Assembly: GCF_009601765.2 (NCBI RefSeq)
Contig: NZ_CP045699.1
Location: 2,418,001-2,482,000 of the forward strand
Length of the DNA stretch: 64,000 nt
DNA from: Vibrio algicola
GTDB taxonomy: Bacteria; Pseudomonadota; Gammaproteobacteria; Enterobacterales; Vibrionaceae
Direction of reading: 5' to 3'
The translations under genes and the position numbers were made by a program. This document shows positions 9,126 to 19,257 of the stretch, piece after piece. The notes beneath the pieces are model-generated. The model was given only the letters and a program-made list of their open reading frames with translations, did not search any database and had not been told where the DNA came from. Numbering within the stretch: the first letter of the stretch is position 1; each line of letters opens with the position of its first letter.

Positions 9126-9437
9126 GTGTTATTTCAACTTTTTTTACTGTTTGATGGGTTTTTCAACAATTAATGCTTATATCGAGTTATTTATGATGTG
9201 ACAGAAGCCGTATCACTGCAATGTTAGGGTTTCTCACTCCGATTGAAAAGGATATACTCACGTCTTGTTTACAATTTTGTAACTATTACTTTATCAAACA
9301 TTTATACCTAAAAATAATGGTCGCGGCGATAATGGCACATCGTAGTAACGCAGCAACATTATATCAAACAGTATAAAGAAATACGGCGGCTCAACGGAAG
9401 CGAGTACGCTTGATTTTGACTTAATTATAGTGAGTTT
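9126..9437. other. Divergent intergenic region, tRNA operon / cytochrome c5
   Basis: About 310 bp, AT-rich, holding the upstream part of the tRNA promoter and presumably the cytochrome promoter. No ORF, clear operator or repeat was recognised. Confidence 0.4.
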
Positions 9438-9845
9438 ATGGATATGATTCGCCCAATTTTATTGATCCTTAGCGCAACATTCACCTTTTCAGCTTTTGCT
9501 GCCGATATGAGTCAAAGTGACCGTGATGCAATTACCGAGCGAATTAAACCGGTTGGTGATGTCTATTTAGCCGGCAGTGAACCGGTTAAAGCCGAACCTT
9601 CAGGCCCTCGAGATGGCGCGACCGTTTACGGTACTTTCTGTGTTGCTTGTCATGGTACTGGCGTAAGTGGCGCACCGAAGAAAGGTGACGCAGCCGATTG
9701 GAAGCCACATTTAGCCAAAGGGATGGATGTCTTAAAAGATCATGCCATCAACGGCTTTAATGCCATGCCACCCAAAGGCACCTGCATGGATTGTAGTGAT
9801 GATGAGTTAGTCGCTGCGATTAAAGTGATGACTGAAGGTTTATAA
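9438..9845 (+). CDS. Cytochrome c5-like periplasmic c-type cytochrome
   Basis: A 135-aa protein with a signal peptide (about residues 1-21, ending FSAFA/AD). A single haem-binding motif CVACH is at 68-72, and the axial Met lies in NAMPPKG at about 110. The extra cysteine pair CMDC (116-119) after the Met is characteristic of cytochrome c5, where it forms a disulphide. It would carry electrons in the periplasm. It is a single-gene unit followed by a strong terminator that also faces the convergent rep gene. Confidence 0.88.
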   Translation: MDMIRPILLILSATFTFSAFAADMSQSDRDAITERIKPVGDVYLAGSEPVKAEPSGPRDGATVYGTFCVACHGTGVSGAPKKGDAADWKPHLAKGMDVLKDHAINGFNAMPPKGTCMDCSDDELVAAIKVMTEGL

Positions 9846-9877
9846 GCAACATTACTTTATATCCCCAAGTAAACTTG

Positions 9878-9914
9878 ACCTTGCTGTTATAACTTACTAA
9901 CAGCAAGGTTTTAT
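9878..9914. terminator. Bidirectional terminator between cytochrome c5 and rep
   Basis: A perfect 12-bp stem ACCTTGCTGTTA/TAACAGCAAGGT with loop TAACTTAC, followed by a short T run (TTTTATT) on the plus strand. It lies between two convergent genes. Confidence 0.8.
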
Positions 9915-9930
9915 TCTGTTTGTCGCGCGA

Positions 9931-11946
9931 TTATTTGTTTAACATCGCTCTTAAGTTCGCAATGTGACTTTGTCCTTTTTCCATTCTTTCTGCTGCGGTT
10001 TGTGGCTTCTTTTGCGCTTCCCATTCCACATCATCAAAGGGCAGCTCATCTAGGAAACGACTTTGAGTGGGCTTTAATAACTCACCATATTGGCGTCTTT
10101 CACGACACATAGTAAACGTTAGTTCTTTTTGTGCCCGTGTGATCCCTACATACATTAAGCGTCGTTCTTCTTCGACGTTATCTTCATCAATACTGGTTTG
10201 ATGCGGTAAGATCCCTTCTTCCGTCCCCATTAAGAACACATACGGGAACTCCAAGCCTTTCGAGGCATGCAAGGTCATCAATTGCACTTGGTCGGCGTCA
10301 TCTTCGCTTTCACCACGCTCCATCATGTCTCGTAGAGTCAGTCGTTGTACCACTTCTTTTAAGGTTCTCACTTCTTGATCGTAGTTGTCACCTTCCAAGT
10401 CTGCGGTGATCCATGAATACAGGTCCGATACGTTTTTCATCCGCATTTCTGCCGACTTTGGGCTGGCCGAGGTTTCGTACAACCAATCTTCGTAATGAAT
10501 ATCACGCACCAGTGAACGCACCGCTTCTACCGTATCACCACGCTCGGCATTATCCGATAACTGCACTACCCATGAAGTGAAGTTACGCAGCGACTCTAGC
10601 CCTCGCCCTGAAAGATGTTGCTCTAAGCCGATCTCAAAACTGGCGGCAAATAAACTTTTACCACGCATATTGGCGTAACTGCCGAGTTTTTCTAATGTTA
10701 CCGGACCAATTTCGCGCTTGGGCGTATTCACCATCCGCAAAAAGGCATTATCATCATCCGGATTCACCAGCACTCTTAAATACGCCATGATGTCTTTAAT
10801 TTCTGAGCGAGCGAAGAATGAAGTACCACCAGAAATTTTATATGGCACTCGGTTTTGCATCAGTGATTTTTCAATCAAACGCGACTGGTGATTACCACGA
10901 TACAAAATAGCGTAATCTTTATAATGAGTTCGATTCATAAACTTATGCGCAATGATCTCACCGGTCACTCTTTCTGCTTCATGCTCTTCATTTTTTGCCA
11001 TCAGCAGTTTGAGCTTTTCGCCATCGGGAATTTCAGAGAAAAGGGTTTTCTCAAAGACATGCGGATTATTGGCGATCAGGATATTGGCACAGCGTAAAAT
11101 CCGACTGGTCGAGCGATAATTCTGCTCAAGCTTGATCACTTTAAGCTGAGGGTAATCTTGGCTAAGCAGCACTAAGTTTTGGGGTTTTGCCCCACGCCAA
11201 GAATAGATCGACTGATCATCATCCCCTACGACGGTTAAACGTGCACGCTCACCAACAATTAAGCGCACTAATTCATATTGACTGGTATTGGTATCTTGAT
11301 ACTCATCCACCAGCAGGTAGCGGATTTTGGCTTGCCAACGCTCACGCACTTCTTGATTGGTCTTTAACAGCATGACTGGCATGGCGATTAAGTCATCAAA
11401 ATCCAGCGCGTTGTACGCTTTCATTTGTTTTTGGTACATATTGAAGCAATGGGCAAACAAGTGATCTTGTTCTGATTGTGCCTGTCCTACTACTTGTTGC
11501 GGGGTGAGCATGTCGTTTTTCCAATTTGAAATACTGCTCATTAATTGGCGCAGTAAATCTTTATCGCCATCAATTTGTTCTTCGGTCAGATCTTTCAATA
11601 ACGCGAGTTGGTCTTGATCGTCAAATAATGAAAACCCTGCCTTTAAACCTAATGCTTTATATTCACGACGAATAATATTCAAACCTAAGGTATGAAAGGT
11701 CGAAATCATCAAACCGCGTGACTCTTGCTTGCCAAGTGTTTGTGCCACGCGTTCTTTCATTTCGCGTGCCGCTTTATTGGTAAAGGTTACCGCCGCAATA
11801 TGACGCGCTTGATAATCACACTGTTGTACTAAATAGGCTATTTTATTGGTGATCACCCGCGTTTTACCCGATCCCGCTCCCGCTAATACTAAACAAGGAC
11901 CCGAAATAAATTTAACGGCTTCATTTTGATTTGGGTTTAATTTCAT
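9931..11946 (-). CDS. rep: ATP-dependent DNA helicase Rep
   Basis: A 671-aa superfamily-1 helicase that moves 3' to 5' and supports replication fork progress. Walker A is GAGSGKTR near the N-terminus, and [33 protein letters not shown] and QNYRS follow in order. The frame is open to 12039, but the protein family begins [11 protein letters not shown], which places the start at 11946. The longer form adds 31 residues not found in Rep proteins and would overlap the vexR operator region. The N-terminal domain matches Rep closely ([20 protein letters not shown]), distinguishing it from UvrD. Confidence 0.95.
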   Translation of the reverse strand: MKLNPNQNEAVKFISGPCLVLAGAGSGKTRVITNKIAYLVQQCDYQARHIAAVTFTNKAAREMKERVAQTLGKQESRGLMISTFHTLGLNIIRREYKALGLKAGFSLFDDQDQLALLKDLTEEQIDGDKDLLRQLMSSISNWKNDMLTPQQVVGQAQSEQDHLFAHCFNMYQKQMKAYNALDFDDLIAMPVMLLKTNQEVRERWQAKIRYLLVDEYQDTNTSQYELVRLIVGERARLTVVGDDDQSIYSWRGAKPQNLVLLSQDYPQLKVIKLEQNYRSTSRILRCANILIANNPHVFEKTLFSEIPDGEKLKLLMAKNEEHEAERVTGEIIAHKFMNRTHYKDYAILYRGNHQSRLIEKSLMQNRVPYKISGGTSFFARSEIKDIMAYLRVLVNPDDDNAFLRMVNTPKREIGPVTLEKLGSYANMRGKSLFAASFEIGLEQHLSGRGLESLRNFTSWVVQLSDNAERGDTVEAVRSLVRDIHYEDWLYETSASPKSAEMRMKNVSDLYSWITADLEGDNYDQEVRTLKEVVQRLTLRDMMERGESEDDADQVQLMTLHASKGLEFPYVFLMGTEEGILPHQTSIDEDNVEEERRLMYVGITRAQKELTFTMCRERRQYGELLKPTQSRFLDELPFDDVEWEAQKKPQTAAERMEKGQSHIANLRAMLNK

Positions 11947-12040
11947 GAGATCTCTGCTTTTAACCAAGTGGTTTATGGGTAAATGTAACAAAATAATAAT
12001 AACGGTAATTGCTTGTGGCAAATCTATATTGCCAGACATA

Positions 12041-12064
12041 CAATGAATGAACGTTCATTCATTG
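12041..12064. promoter_or_regulatory. Perfect 24-bp palindrome, probable VexR (TetR-family) operator
   Basis: The half-site CAATGAATGAAC is followed by its exact inverse GTTCATTCATTG. It ends 10 bp before the ATG of the TetR-family gene and 95 bp from the rep start, so it could control both directions. TGAATGAACGTTCATTCA-type palindromes are a common TetR-family operator form. Binding by this regulator is inferred from position. Confidence 0.75.
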
Positions 12065-12074
12065 ATATCGAGCT

Positions 12075-12668
12075 ATGTCCGACAAAAATACGCCACAACC
12101 ATCAGATAAACGACAGCTTTTATTGGATACCGCGGAGCGATTGATTGCTCAAAATGGCTTCCAAGGTTTGTCGATGCATAAACTTGCCACACAAGCGGGT
12201 CTTGCTGCTGGAACAATTTATCGCTATTTCAACGATAAAGACGATTTAGTCGAGGCGGTACGTTTGCATGTTTTGCAACGCGTCGCCGTGATGGTTCAGC
12301 AGGGTGTTGAAAGTGATATGCCGATCAAGCAGCAGTTTATTCTTATCTGGAAAAACGTCGCTCATCTTACCTCAACTAAAACTGAAATCGATACGATTTT
12401 AAATCGAATTCAATATGAAGCGCTGCCAACGACCACTCGACGCCATACCGAGCAAGAGCGTCAGCTGTTTGGCAAAATTGAAAAACTATTCAATCAAGGA
12501 AAAGCACAAGGGATCTTTAAGCCACTCGATAATCATATTCTAGCCAGTTTGAGCTTAGATGTCAGTTTAGCACTAGCCAGAAAACACGCTCTCGGCTGTT
12601 ATACCGTGACCGAAAGCGCATTAGAATCGGCGATTGAAGCCAGTTGGGATGCGGTGATCCTGCATTAA
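12075..12668 (+). CDS. vexR: TetR-family transcriptional regulator of RND efflux (VexR-like)
   Basis: A 197-aa protein with an N-terminal TetR DNA-binding domain: LLDTAERLIAQNGFQGLSMH then KLATQAGLAAGTIYRYF, with the helix-turn-helix at about residues 33-52. The C-terminal ligand-binding half is less conserved. It is followed 64 bp later by the membrane-fusion and RND pump genes, the same order as vexR-vexA-vexB of Vibrio cholerae beside ilvC/ilvY. It probably represses or activates the pump through the 24-bp palindrome just upstream. The symbol rests on synteny. Confidence 0.8.
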   Translation: MSDKNTPQPSDKRQLLLDTAERLIAQNGFQGLSMHKLATQAGLAAGTIYRYFNDKDDLVEAVRLHVLQRVAVMVQQGVESDMPIKQQFILIWKNVAHLTSTKTEIDTILNRIQYEALPTTTRRHTEQERQLFGKIEKLFNQGKAQGIFKPLDNHILASLSLDVSLALARKHALGCYTVTESALESAIEASWDAVILH

Positions 12669-12732
12669 TTAATATTCAATAATATCTATTATTTACTATA
12701 AATACTCATTGGGAAATTTGGAGTTCTGAAAA

Positions 12733-13839
12733 ATGAAAAAGTGGACTTTCTTCATGTTATTGCTTGCTGTGTTGCTTTTTGGCAGCGTGATTGGCTTTAA
12801 CCTGTTTAAGCAACAAAAAATCGCTGAGTATATGACCAATATGCCAGAACCTGAATTTCCAGTCACGGTTGAAAAAGTGGCGTCTTCGGATTGGGTTCCA
12901 ACCATAGATGCGATTGGTTTTATCGAGCCACTACAAGGTGTGACTCTTACTTCACAAGAAAGTGGCATGATCAATAAAATTGAATTTGAATCTGGCGCCG
13001 AAGTTAAAGTCGGGCAGGTTTTAGCTCAACTGGATTCAAAAGTTGAGAAAGCCAATTTGAAAAGTGCTCAGGCGCGACTGCCTGCCGCAAGAGCTAAATC
13101 ACAACGTTATGCCAACTTATATAAAAAGAATTCGATTTCTCAAGAGTCTTACGATGATGCTAAAGCCAGTTACCTTTCATTGGCCGCTGATATTGAAAGC
13201 TTAAAAGCCTCAATTGAGCGCCGCAGTGTTAAAGCCCCTTTTACTGGTGTTGTTGGTTTGCGTAATGTGTATCTTGGCCAATTCATGCAAGTTGGGGATG
13301 AAGTGACCCGCCTAGAAGACACCAGTGTGATGCGCTTGCGCTTTACCGTACCTCAAACTGATATTCGCCTTATTCATCGCGATCAGATGATCAATATTTT
13401 GGTCGATTCTTACCCTAACACTAAGTTTACCGGTAAGGTCAGCGCGATCGAACCTGCGGTGAATGCTCAAAGTGGTTTGATTGAAGTACAGGCAGAGATC
13501 CCAAACAATGACAATAAACTGCGTAGCGGTATGTTCGCGCGAGCCAGTATTGTGTTACCCACCATTCACGATCAAGTTGCAGTACCACAAACAGCAATTT
13601 CTTATACTTTGTACGGCAACAGTGTTTATATCCTGATCGATAAAGATGGTGAAAAACGTGTGGAACAACGTGTGGTTAAAACCGGTGAACGCCAAGCCGA
13701 TCGAGTTCATCTACTTGAAGGGGTTAAAGCCGGTGAAACGGTTGTCACATCCGGTCAAGTACGCTTAAGTAATCACGTCAAAGTCAAAGTGGTTGAAAGC
13801 GATGCGACTACTCCACCAGCTGAAACCCCAATGTTATAA
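12733..13839 (+). CDS. vexA: RND efflux periplasmic adaptor (membrane fusion protein, VexA-like)
   Basis: A 368-aa adaptor with an N-terminal membrane anchor (MKKWTFFMLLLAVLLFGSVI) and no lipobox Cys. A barrel-sandwich/lipoyl segment has GFIEPLQGVTLTSQESGMIN and VKAPFTGVVG. An alpha-hairpin (about 105-165) and a beta-barrel with SAIEPAVNAQSGLIEVQAEI follow. It bridges the inner-membrane pump and an outer-membrane channel; no TolC-like gene is in the window. The pump gene starts 11 bp downstream behind a GGAGG ribosome site, so the two are translated from one mRNA. Confidence 0.88.
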   Translation: MKKWTFFMLLLAVLLFGSVIGFNLFKQQKIAEYMTNMPEPEFPVTVEKVASSDWVPTIDAIGFIEPLQGVTLTSQESGMINKIEFESGAEVKVGQVLAQLDSKVEKANLKSAQARLPAARAKSQRYANLYKKNSISQESYDDAKASYLSLAADIESLKASIERRSVKAPFTGVVGLRNVYLGQFMQVGDEVTRLEDTSVMRLRFTVPQTDIRLIHRDQMINILVDSYPNTKFTGKVSAIEPAVNAQSGLIEVQAEIPNNDNKLRSGMFARASIVLPTIHDQVAVPQTAISYTLYGNSVYILIDKDGEKRVEQRVVKTGERQADRVHLLEGVKAGETVVTSGQVRLSNHVKVKVVESDATTPPAETPML

Positions 13840-13850
13840 TCGGAGGCAAA

Positions 13851-16800
13851 ATGCGTTTTACTGATATTTTTATTAAGCGTCCGGTTCTTGCGATATCGCT
13901 GAGTATTTTGATTGCTTTGCTTGGTATGCAAGCAATTTTCAAAATGCAGGTTCGTGAATACCCTGAAATGACCAATACGGTAGTAACGGTTTCTACCAGT
14001 TATTACGGTGCCAGCGCTGATTTAATTCAAGGTTTTATTACCCAGCCCTTAGAGCAAGCCATCGCGCAAGCCGATAATATTGATTATATGACTTCATCCT
14101 CTGTGATGGGTTCATCCACCATTACCGTTACCATGAAGCTCAATACCGATCCTAATGCTGCTTTAGCGGATATTTTGGCTCAAACCAACTCAGTCCGCTC
14201 CCAGCTTCCTAAGGAATCAGAAGATCCTAGCTTAAGCATGTCGACCGGTAATACCACTTCGGTGATGTATATTGGTTTTACTAGTGATGAACTAGAATCA
14301 AGCCAAATCACCGATTACTTAGAGCGAGTGGTTAATCCACAACTCTTTACCATTAACGGTGTATCAAAAGTTAATCTCTACGGTGGCATGAAATATGCAA
14401 TGCGTATCTGGCTTGATCCTGCCAAAATGGGTGCGTTTGATTTAACTGCAACTGACGTAATGACAGTTTTAAATGCCAATAACTACCAATCCGCAGCCGG
14501 TCAATCTACTGGTGAGTTTGTGTTGTATAACGGCAGCGCCAATACTCAAGTATCCACCACAGATGAACTCGAAAAATTGGTAGTTCGATCTAATAAAGGT
14601 CAGGTTATCCGCTTAGGTGACATTGCTAAGGTGACGCTAGCCAAAAGTCATGACAGTTACCGCGCCAGTGCTAACGGTGCAGAAGCAGTTGTCGCCGCAA
14701 TTGATGCTACCCCAAGTGCCAACCCAATTAATATTGCCCATGATATTTTGCAATTATTACCGGATATAGAAAAAAATCTGCCAAGTAATATCAAAATGCA
14801 AGTAATGTACGACTCAACGGTGGCGATCAATGAATCTATTAATGAAGTAATTCATACCATTTTAGAAGCCGCTTTGATTGTATTGATCGTTATTACCTTG
14901 TTCTTGGGATCTTTCCGAGCGGTATTAATTCCTATTGTTACCATTCCGCTCTCCCTTATTGGGGTTGCAATGGTGATGCAAGTAATGGGGTTCTCATGGA
15001 ACTTAATGACCTTGCTCGCCATGGTGCTCGCCATCGGTTTGGTGGTTGATGATGCCATTGTGGTATTAGAAAACGTCGATCGTCATATTAAGCTTGGAGA
15101 AACACCTTTCCGTGCTGCCATCATTGGTACTCGTGAGATTGCAGTACCGGTTATTGCTATGACGGTGACTTTAGGTGCAGTATATGCCCCTATTGCTCTA
15201 ATGGGTGGCATCACAGGCTCACTATTTAAAGAGTTTGCTTTAACTCTTGCTGGCGCTGTATTCGTGTCGGGTATTATCGCTTTAACACTATCACCGATGA
15301 TGTGTTCGAAAATGTTGATTGCCCATGAAAAGCCAAGTCGTTTTGAACAAGTAGTACATAACATATTGGATAGAATGACTAATCGTTACGACCGTATATT
15401 ACATGCTGTAATGAAGCGCCGTCCGGTTATTATTGCCTTCGGGGTGATTGTTTTTATTAGCCTACCGATCCTGTTTAAATTTATTCCAAGTGAATTAGCA
15501 CCTGCTGAAGATAAAGGCGTGGTTGTTCTAATGGGGACAGGTCAATCAAATGCTAACTTAGATTATCTACAAAATTCCATGAATGATGTTGACCAAATCT
15601 TAGTTGATCAGCCTGAAATTCAATATGCGCAAGTATTTACAGGGGTTCCATCATCGAACCAAGCGTTTGGTATTGCGTCGATGAAAACGTGGAGTGAACG
15701 TGAAGCGAGCCAAGCTGAAGTCACCAACCGTGTTGGACAACTGGTCAAAGACATTCCAGGTATGGCAGTAACAGCCTTCCAAATGCCTGAATTACCCGGT
15801 GCTGGCGGCGGTTTACCGATCCAGTTTGTTATCACAACGCCAAACAGTTTTGAAAGCTTGTTCCAAATCGCCAGTGATATTTTAGTAGAAGCATCGAAAA
15901 ATCCATTGTTTGTCTATTCAAACTTAGATTTGAACTTTGATTCTGCCACGATGAAAATCAATATAGATAAAGATAAAGCCGGCGCTTATGGTGTAACGAT
16001 GCAAGATGTCGCCATCACCCTAGGAACCATGATGTCGGATGGTTACGTCAACCGAATTGACTTAAATGGACGTTCTTATGAGGTAATTCCTCAAGTTGAA
16101 CGTAAATATCGTTTAAACCCTGAGTCGATGAATAATTACTATGTTCGCTCTGCGAATGGCCATGCGGTGCCACTAGGGAGTTTAGTCAATATTGATGTTG
16201 TAGCAGAGCCAAGATCGCTACCACACTTTAATCAACTAAACTCAGCGACCATTGGCGCAGTACCTTCACCGGTAGCCTCAATGGGTGAGGCGGTCAATTG
16301 GTTTGAGAATATTGCCAGCACAAAATTACCTCTAGGTTATAACCATGATTACCTAGGAGAAGCACGTCAATATGTTACGGAAGGAAATGCGTTATTCGCT
16401 ACCTTTGGTTTAGCGTTAGCGATTATTTTCTTAGTGCTTGCGATTCAGTTTGAGTCGATTAGAGATCCATTGGTTATATTAGTATCGGTTCCACTCGCAA
16501 TTTGTGGCGCATTAATTGCCCTATCGTGGGGTGCAGCGACGATGAACATCTACTCTCAGGTCGGGCTTATTACTTTAGTCGGCCTAATCACTAAGCATGG
16601 TATTTTGATTTGTGAAGTGGCAAAAGAAGAGCAATTACATAACGGAAAATCAAGAACCGAAGCGGTAATGGAGTCGGCCAAAATTCGTCTTCGCCCAATC
16701 TTAATGACAACCGCAGCTATGATAGCGGGTTTGATCCCACTACTGTATGCCAGCGGAGCAGGTGCCGCACAACGCTTTAGTATTGGTATTGTTATCGTGT

Positions 16801-16928
16801 CTGGTCTTGCTATCGGTACTTTGTTTACTTTGTTTGTATTACCGGTGATTTATAGTTATTTAGCCAGTGAGCACAAACCACTGCCAGAGTTCGATGAGAG
16901 TATTCCTGCAATCGAAGAACCAAAATAG
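13851..16928 (+). CDS. vexB: RND multidrug efflux pump, inner-membrane transporter (VexB-like)
   Basis: A 1025-aa transporter of the HAE1 type. It has the typical N-terminus MRFTDIFIKRPVLAISLSIL, two large periplasmic loops and about 12 membrane helices. The proton-relay aspartate pair is in AIGLVVDDAIVVLENVDR, and the partnering lysine is in LVGLITKHGILI. It exports drugs or bile-like compounds using proton flux. Position beside ilvC/ilvY matches V. cholerae vexAB; substrate range is not visible from sequence. A terminator follows at 16975. Confidence 0.9.
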   Translation: MRFTDIFIKRPVLAISLSILIALLGMQAIFKMQVREYPEMTNTVVTVSTSYYGASADLIQGFITQPLEQAIAQADNIDYMTSSSVMGSSTITVTMKLNTDPNAALADILAQTNSVRSQLPKESEDPSLSMSTGNTTSVMYIGFTSDELESSQITDYLERVVNPQLFTINGVSKVNLYGGMKYAMRIWLDPAKMGAFDLTATDVMTVLNANNYQSAAGQSTGEFVLYNGSANTQVSTTDELEKLVVRSNKGQVIRLGDIAKVTLAKSHDSYRASANGAEAVVAAIDATPSANPINIAHDILQLLPDIEKNLPSNIKMQVMYDSTVAINESINEVIHTILEAALIVLIVITLFLGSFRAVLIPIVTIPLSLIGVAMVMQVMGFSWNLMTLLAMVLAIGLVVDDAIVVLENVDRHIKLGETPFRAAIIGTREIAVPVIAMTVTLGAVYAPIALMGGITGSLFKEFALTLAGAVFVSGIIALTLSPMMCSKMLIAHEKPSRFEQVVHNILDRMTNRYDRILHAVMKRRPVIIAFGVIVFISLPILFKFIPSELAPAEDKGVVVLMGTGQSNANLDYLQNSMNDVDQILVDQPEIQYAQVFTGVPSSNQAFGIASMKTWSEREASQAEVTNRVGQLVKDIPGMAVTAFQMPELPGAGGGLPIQFVITTPNSFESLFQIASDILVEASKNPLFVYSNLDLNFDSATMKINIDKDKAGAYGVTMQDVAITLGTMMSDGYVNRIDLNGRSYEVIPQVERKYRLNPESMNNYYVRSANGHAVPLGSLVNIDVVAEPRSLPHFNQLNSATIGAVPSPVASMGEAVNWFENIASTKLPLGYNHDYLGEARQYVTEGNALFATFGLALAIIFLVLAIQFESIRDPLVILVSVPLAICGALIALSWGAATMNIYSQVGLITLVGLITKHGILICEVAKEEQLHNGKSRTEAVMESAKIRLRPILMTTAAMIAGLIPLLYASGAGAAQRFSIGIVIVSGLAIGTLFTLFVLPVIYSYLASEHKPLPEFDESIPAIEEPK

Positions 16929-16974
16929 CCGTCACCAAATTGCAATCTAAGCATAAAGAGTAAAATTTAACTTC

Positions 16975-16998
16975 AAAGGCTGCCTCGGTAGCCTTTTT
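16975..16998 (+). terminator. Terminator of the efflux operon
   Basis: Stem AAAGGCT/AGCCTTT with loop gcctcggt, followed by a T run (TTTTTC). It lies 46 bp after the pump stop codon. Confidence 0.75.
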
Positions 16999-17068
16999 CA
17001 TTTTATCCTAACGACATTCGTTATAAATTTGCATAGAATAAGCACAATTATTTAGGAGTTCACCCAAT

Positions 17069-17320
17069 ATGTTTGATGCTAAAAAATTAGAACAAATCGC
17101 AAAGCAGATCCATGAATCTATGCCTGCGCCAGTAAAAGAGCTTGGCTCAGATGTAAACCAAAAGGTTCAGCAAGTCATTCAAGGTCAATTAAATAAGCTT
17201 GACGTGGTATCGCGTGAAGAGTTTGATGTGCAGACTCAAGTGTTATTACGCACTCGTCAAAAATTGAATGAATTAGATGCAAAATTCGCTGAAATTGAAA
17301 CAAAATTAAGCGAAAAGTAA
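17069..17320 (+). CDS. ubiK: UbiK family ubiquinone biosynthesis accessory factor
   Basis: An 83-aa BMFP-domain protein. The sequence MFDAKKLEQIAKQIHESMPA followed by a C-terminal coiled coil (RTRQKLNELDAKFAEIETKL) is typical of UbiK/YqiC, which helps assemble the aerobic ubiquinone biosynthesis complex. A TAGGAG ribosome site precedes the ATG. Its TAA stop codon is immediately followed by a dispersed repeat element and looks like one copy of that element's 3-bp target duplication. Confidence 0.88.
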   Translation: MFDAKKLEQIAKQIHESMPAPVKELGSDVNQKVQQVIQGQLNKLDVVSREEFDVQTQVLLRTRQKLNELDAKFAEIETKLSEK

Positions 17321-17465
17321 TACCAATTCCATTTAAGATTTGATCAATTTAATACGCCGAAAAGACGCTAATCCGTCCTTGGTCGCTTGATAAAGGCCAT
17401 CCATGGCCTTTGACACTTTTCTCTGTACGCAATTTTGAACGATCATTAAATTTATGACATTGATA
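17321..17465 (-). repeat. Dispersed hairpin element, copy C (145 bp, with terminal inverted repeats)
   Basis: The ends TACCAATTCCATTTAA (left) and the inverse of TATCAATGTCATAAATTTAA (right) are imperfect inverted repeats. The flanking TAA at 17318-17320 and 17466-17468 looks like a 3-bp target duplication. The core, read on the minus strand, has GAGAAAAGTGTC, a hairpin AAAGGCC/GGCCTTT with loop ATGGAT, then CAAGCGACCAAGGACGG and GCGTCTTTTCGG. A very similar copy lies at 39574-39720. Confidence 0.8.
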
Positions 17466-17492
17466 TAACAATTTAAAGCTCTACAGAAGCCC

Positions 17493-17522
17493 AAAAGGCT
17501 TGCCATACGGCAAGCCTTTTTT
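17493..17522. terminator. Bidirectional terminator between ubiK and ilvC
   Basis: Stem AAAAGGCTTGCC/GGCAAGCCTTTT with a 4-nt loop and a T run on the plus strand and an A/T-rich tail on the other. It lies between convergent ubiK and ilvC. Confidence 0.8.
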
Positions 17523-17633
17523 ATCTAGTACGAAATTACACTGGAATATCTCTGACGTTCTAACAGCTGGCGCGGAGTTGACGAGAGTCAATGAACACCA
17601 ACGACACCGAAAGCCTGAGATATAACAAGTAAT

Positions 17634-19118
17634 TTAGCCGCCAACGGCAATGCGTTTCATATCTTTCATATAGCCACGTAATTCTTGACCAATCCACTCA
17701 ACCGGATGGTTACGCAATGCATCATTGATTTCAATCAACTGACCATTATCAACGTAATTACTTTCTTCATTTAAGCCTTTACCAATCACATCGGTAGAAA
17801 CATTCGGCATGAATTTTTCACGCAGAAGAGGCGTTGCAACATTCGCAAATAAATAGTTACCATACTCAGCCGTATCCGAGATAACAACGTTCATTTCATA
17901 TAAACGCTTACGAGCCACGGTGTTGGCAATAAGTGGCAGCTCATGCAAAGATTCATAGTAAGCCGACTCATCAATAATACCTGATGCTGTCATTGCTTCA
18001 AACGCAAGCTCAACTCCAGCGCGAACCATAGCGATCATTAAAATACCGTTATCGAAGTATTCTTGTTCTAAGATTTCAACATCGGACTCAGGGTAATTTT
18101 CAAATGCTGTTTGACCTGTCTCTTCACGCCAACCAAGTAGATTAACATCATCATTCGCCCAATCAGCCATCATGGTGCGAGAGAACTCACCACCAATAAT
18201 GTCATCCATGTGCTTGTTGTACAGTGGACGCATAAGATCTTTCAGTTCTTCAGATAATTCAAACGCTTTCACTTTGGCAGGGTTAGATAGACGATCCATC
18301 ATGTGAGTCACACCACCGAATTTCAATGCTTCGGTAATGGTCTCCCAACCAAACTGCAGTAATTTACCGGCATAACCTGCGTCGATACCATCAGCGATCA
18401 TTTTCTCATAACAAACAATTGAACCCGCTTGTAGCATACCGCACAAAATGGTTTGCTCACCCATAAGGTCAGATTTTACTTCCGCAACAAATGAAGACTC
18501 AAGTACGCCGGCACGATGACCGCCAGTTGCAGCAGCCCACGCCTTAGCAATCTCTAAACCATCACCTTGTGGATCATTTTCTGGGTGCACCGCAATAAGA
18601 GTTGGAACACCAAAGCCACGTTTATATTCTTCACGCACTTCAGTACCTGGGCACTTAGGTGCCACCATAACAACAGTAATATCTTTACGGATCTGCATCC
18701 CTTCTTCTACGATATTAAAACCATGTGAATAACCTAATGTTGCTCCTTGTTTCATTAACGGCATCACGGTTTCAACCACATTAGTGTGTTGCTTATCAGG
18801 GGTCAGGTTCACCACAAGATCCGCTTCTGGGATCAGAGTTTCATAACTTGCTACTTCAAAACCATTATCTTTGGCATTTTTGAATGATTGACGTTGCTCA
18901 TCAATCGCCGCTTGACGTAGTGCATAAGCAACATTTAGACCTGAATCGCGCATATTTAAGCCTTGGTTTAGACCTTGCGCACCACAGCCAACAATCACGA
19001 CTTTTTTACCTTTTAGGTAATCCGCTTCTTGAGCAAATTCTTCGCGATCCATAAAACGACAACGACCAAGTTGGTCAAGCTGCTCACGTAAGTTTAAAGT
19101 ATTGAAGTAGTTAGCCAT
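17634..19118 (-). CDS. ilvC: Ketol-acid reductoisomerase (class II)
   Basis: A 494-aa enzyme of branched-chain amino acid synthesis. It isomerises and reduces 2-acetolactate or 2-aceto-2-hydroxybutyrate with NADPH and Mg2+. The Rossmann motif is [17 protein letters not shown] (GCGAQG at about 44-49). The length (close to the 491 aa of E. coli) and the duplicated C-terminal knotted domain mark the class II form. It is transcribed divergently from ilvY, which in E. coli activates ilvC when the substrates bind it. Confidence 0.97.
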   Translation of the reverse strand: MANYFNTLNLREQLDQLGRCRFMDREEFAQEADYLKGKKVVIVGCGAQGLNQGLNMRDSGLNVAYALRQAAIDEQRQSFKNAKDNGFEVASYETLIPEADLVVNLTPDKQHTNVVETVMPLMKQGATLGYSHGFNIVEEGMQIRKDITVVMVAPKCPGTEVREEYKRGFGVPTLIAVHPENDPQGDGLEIAKAWAAATGGHRAGVLESSFVAEVKSDLMGEQTILCGMLQAGSIVCYEKMIADGIDAGYAGKLLQFGWETITEALKFGGVTHMMDRLSNPAKVKAFELSEELKDLMRPLYNKHMDDIIGGEFSRTMMADWANDDVNLLGWREETGQTAFENYPESDVEILEQEYFDNGILMIAMVRAGVELAFEAMTASGIIDESAYYESLHELPLIANTVARKRLYEMNVVISDTAEYGNYLFANVATPLLREKFMPNVSTDVIGKGLNEESNYVDNGQLIEINDALRNHPVEWIGQELRGYMKDMKRIAVGG

Positions 19119-19200
19119 GCTGTAAATCCTTTAAGTTATAAATCCGTTATGTGAGTGTTTACTCAATGAAACCATATTAAACCACGAATTTAATTGTCTA

Positions 19201-19239
19201 AAGTGATATATTCACAAGTTATTCTTGCAAAAAATGCAA
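19201..19239. promoter_or_regulatory. Probable IlvY operators in the ilvC-ilvY divergent region
   Basis: TTGCAAAAAATGCAA (19225-19239) is an inverted repeat with 5-bp arms, the T-N11-A form bound by LysR proteins. GTGATATATTCAC (about 19203-19215) is a second short palindrome just before it. They lie between the divergent ilvC and ilvY starts, where IlvY binds in E. coli. Binding here is inferred. Confidence 0.5.
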
Positions 19240-19257
19240 TCATAGAACGAGGTCACA

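Noticed and set aside
9931-12039. Long form of Rep with 31 extra N-terminal residues
   Set aside because: Rep proteins begin at the equivalent of [11 protein letters not shown] (11946); the extra residues are hydrophobic and unlike the family, and reach almost to the vexR palindrome.
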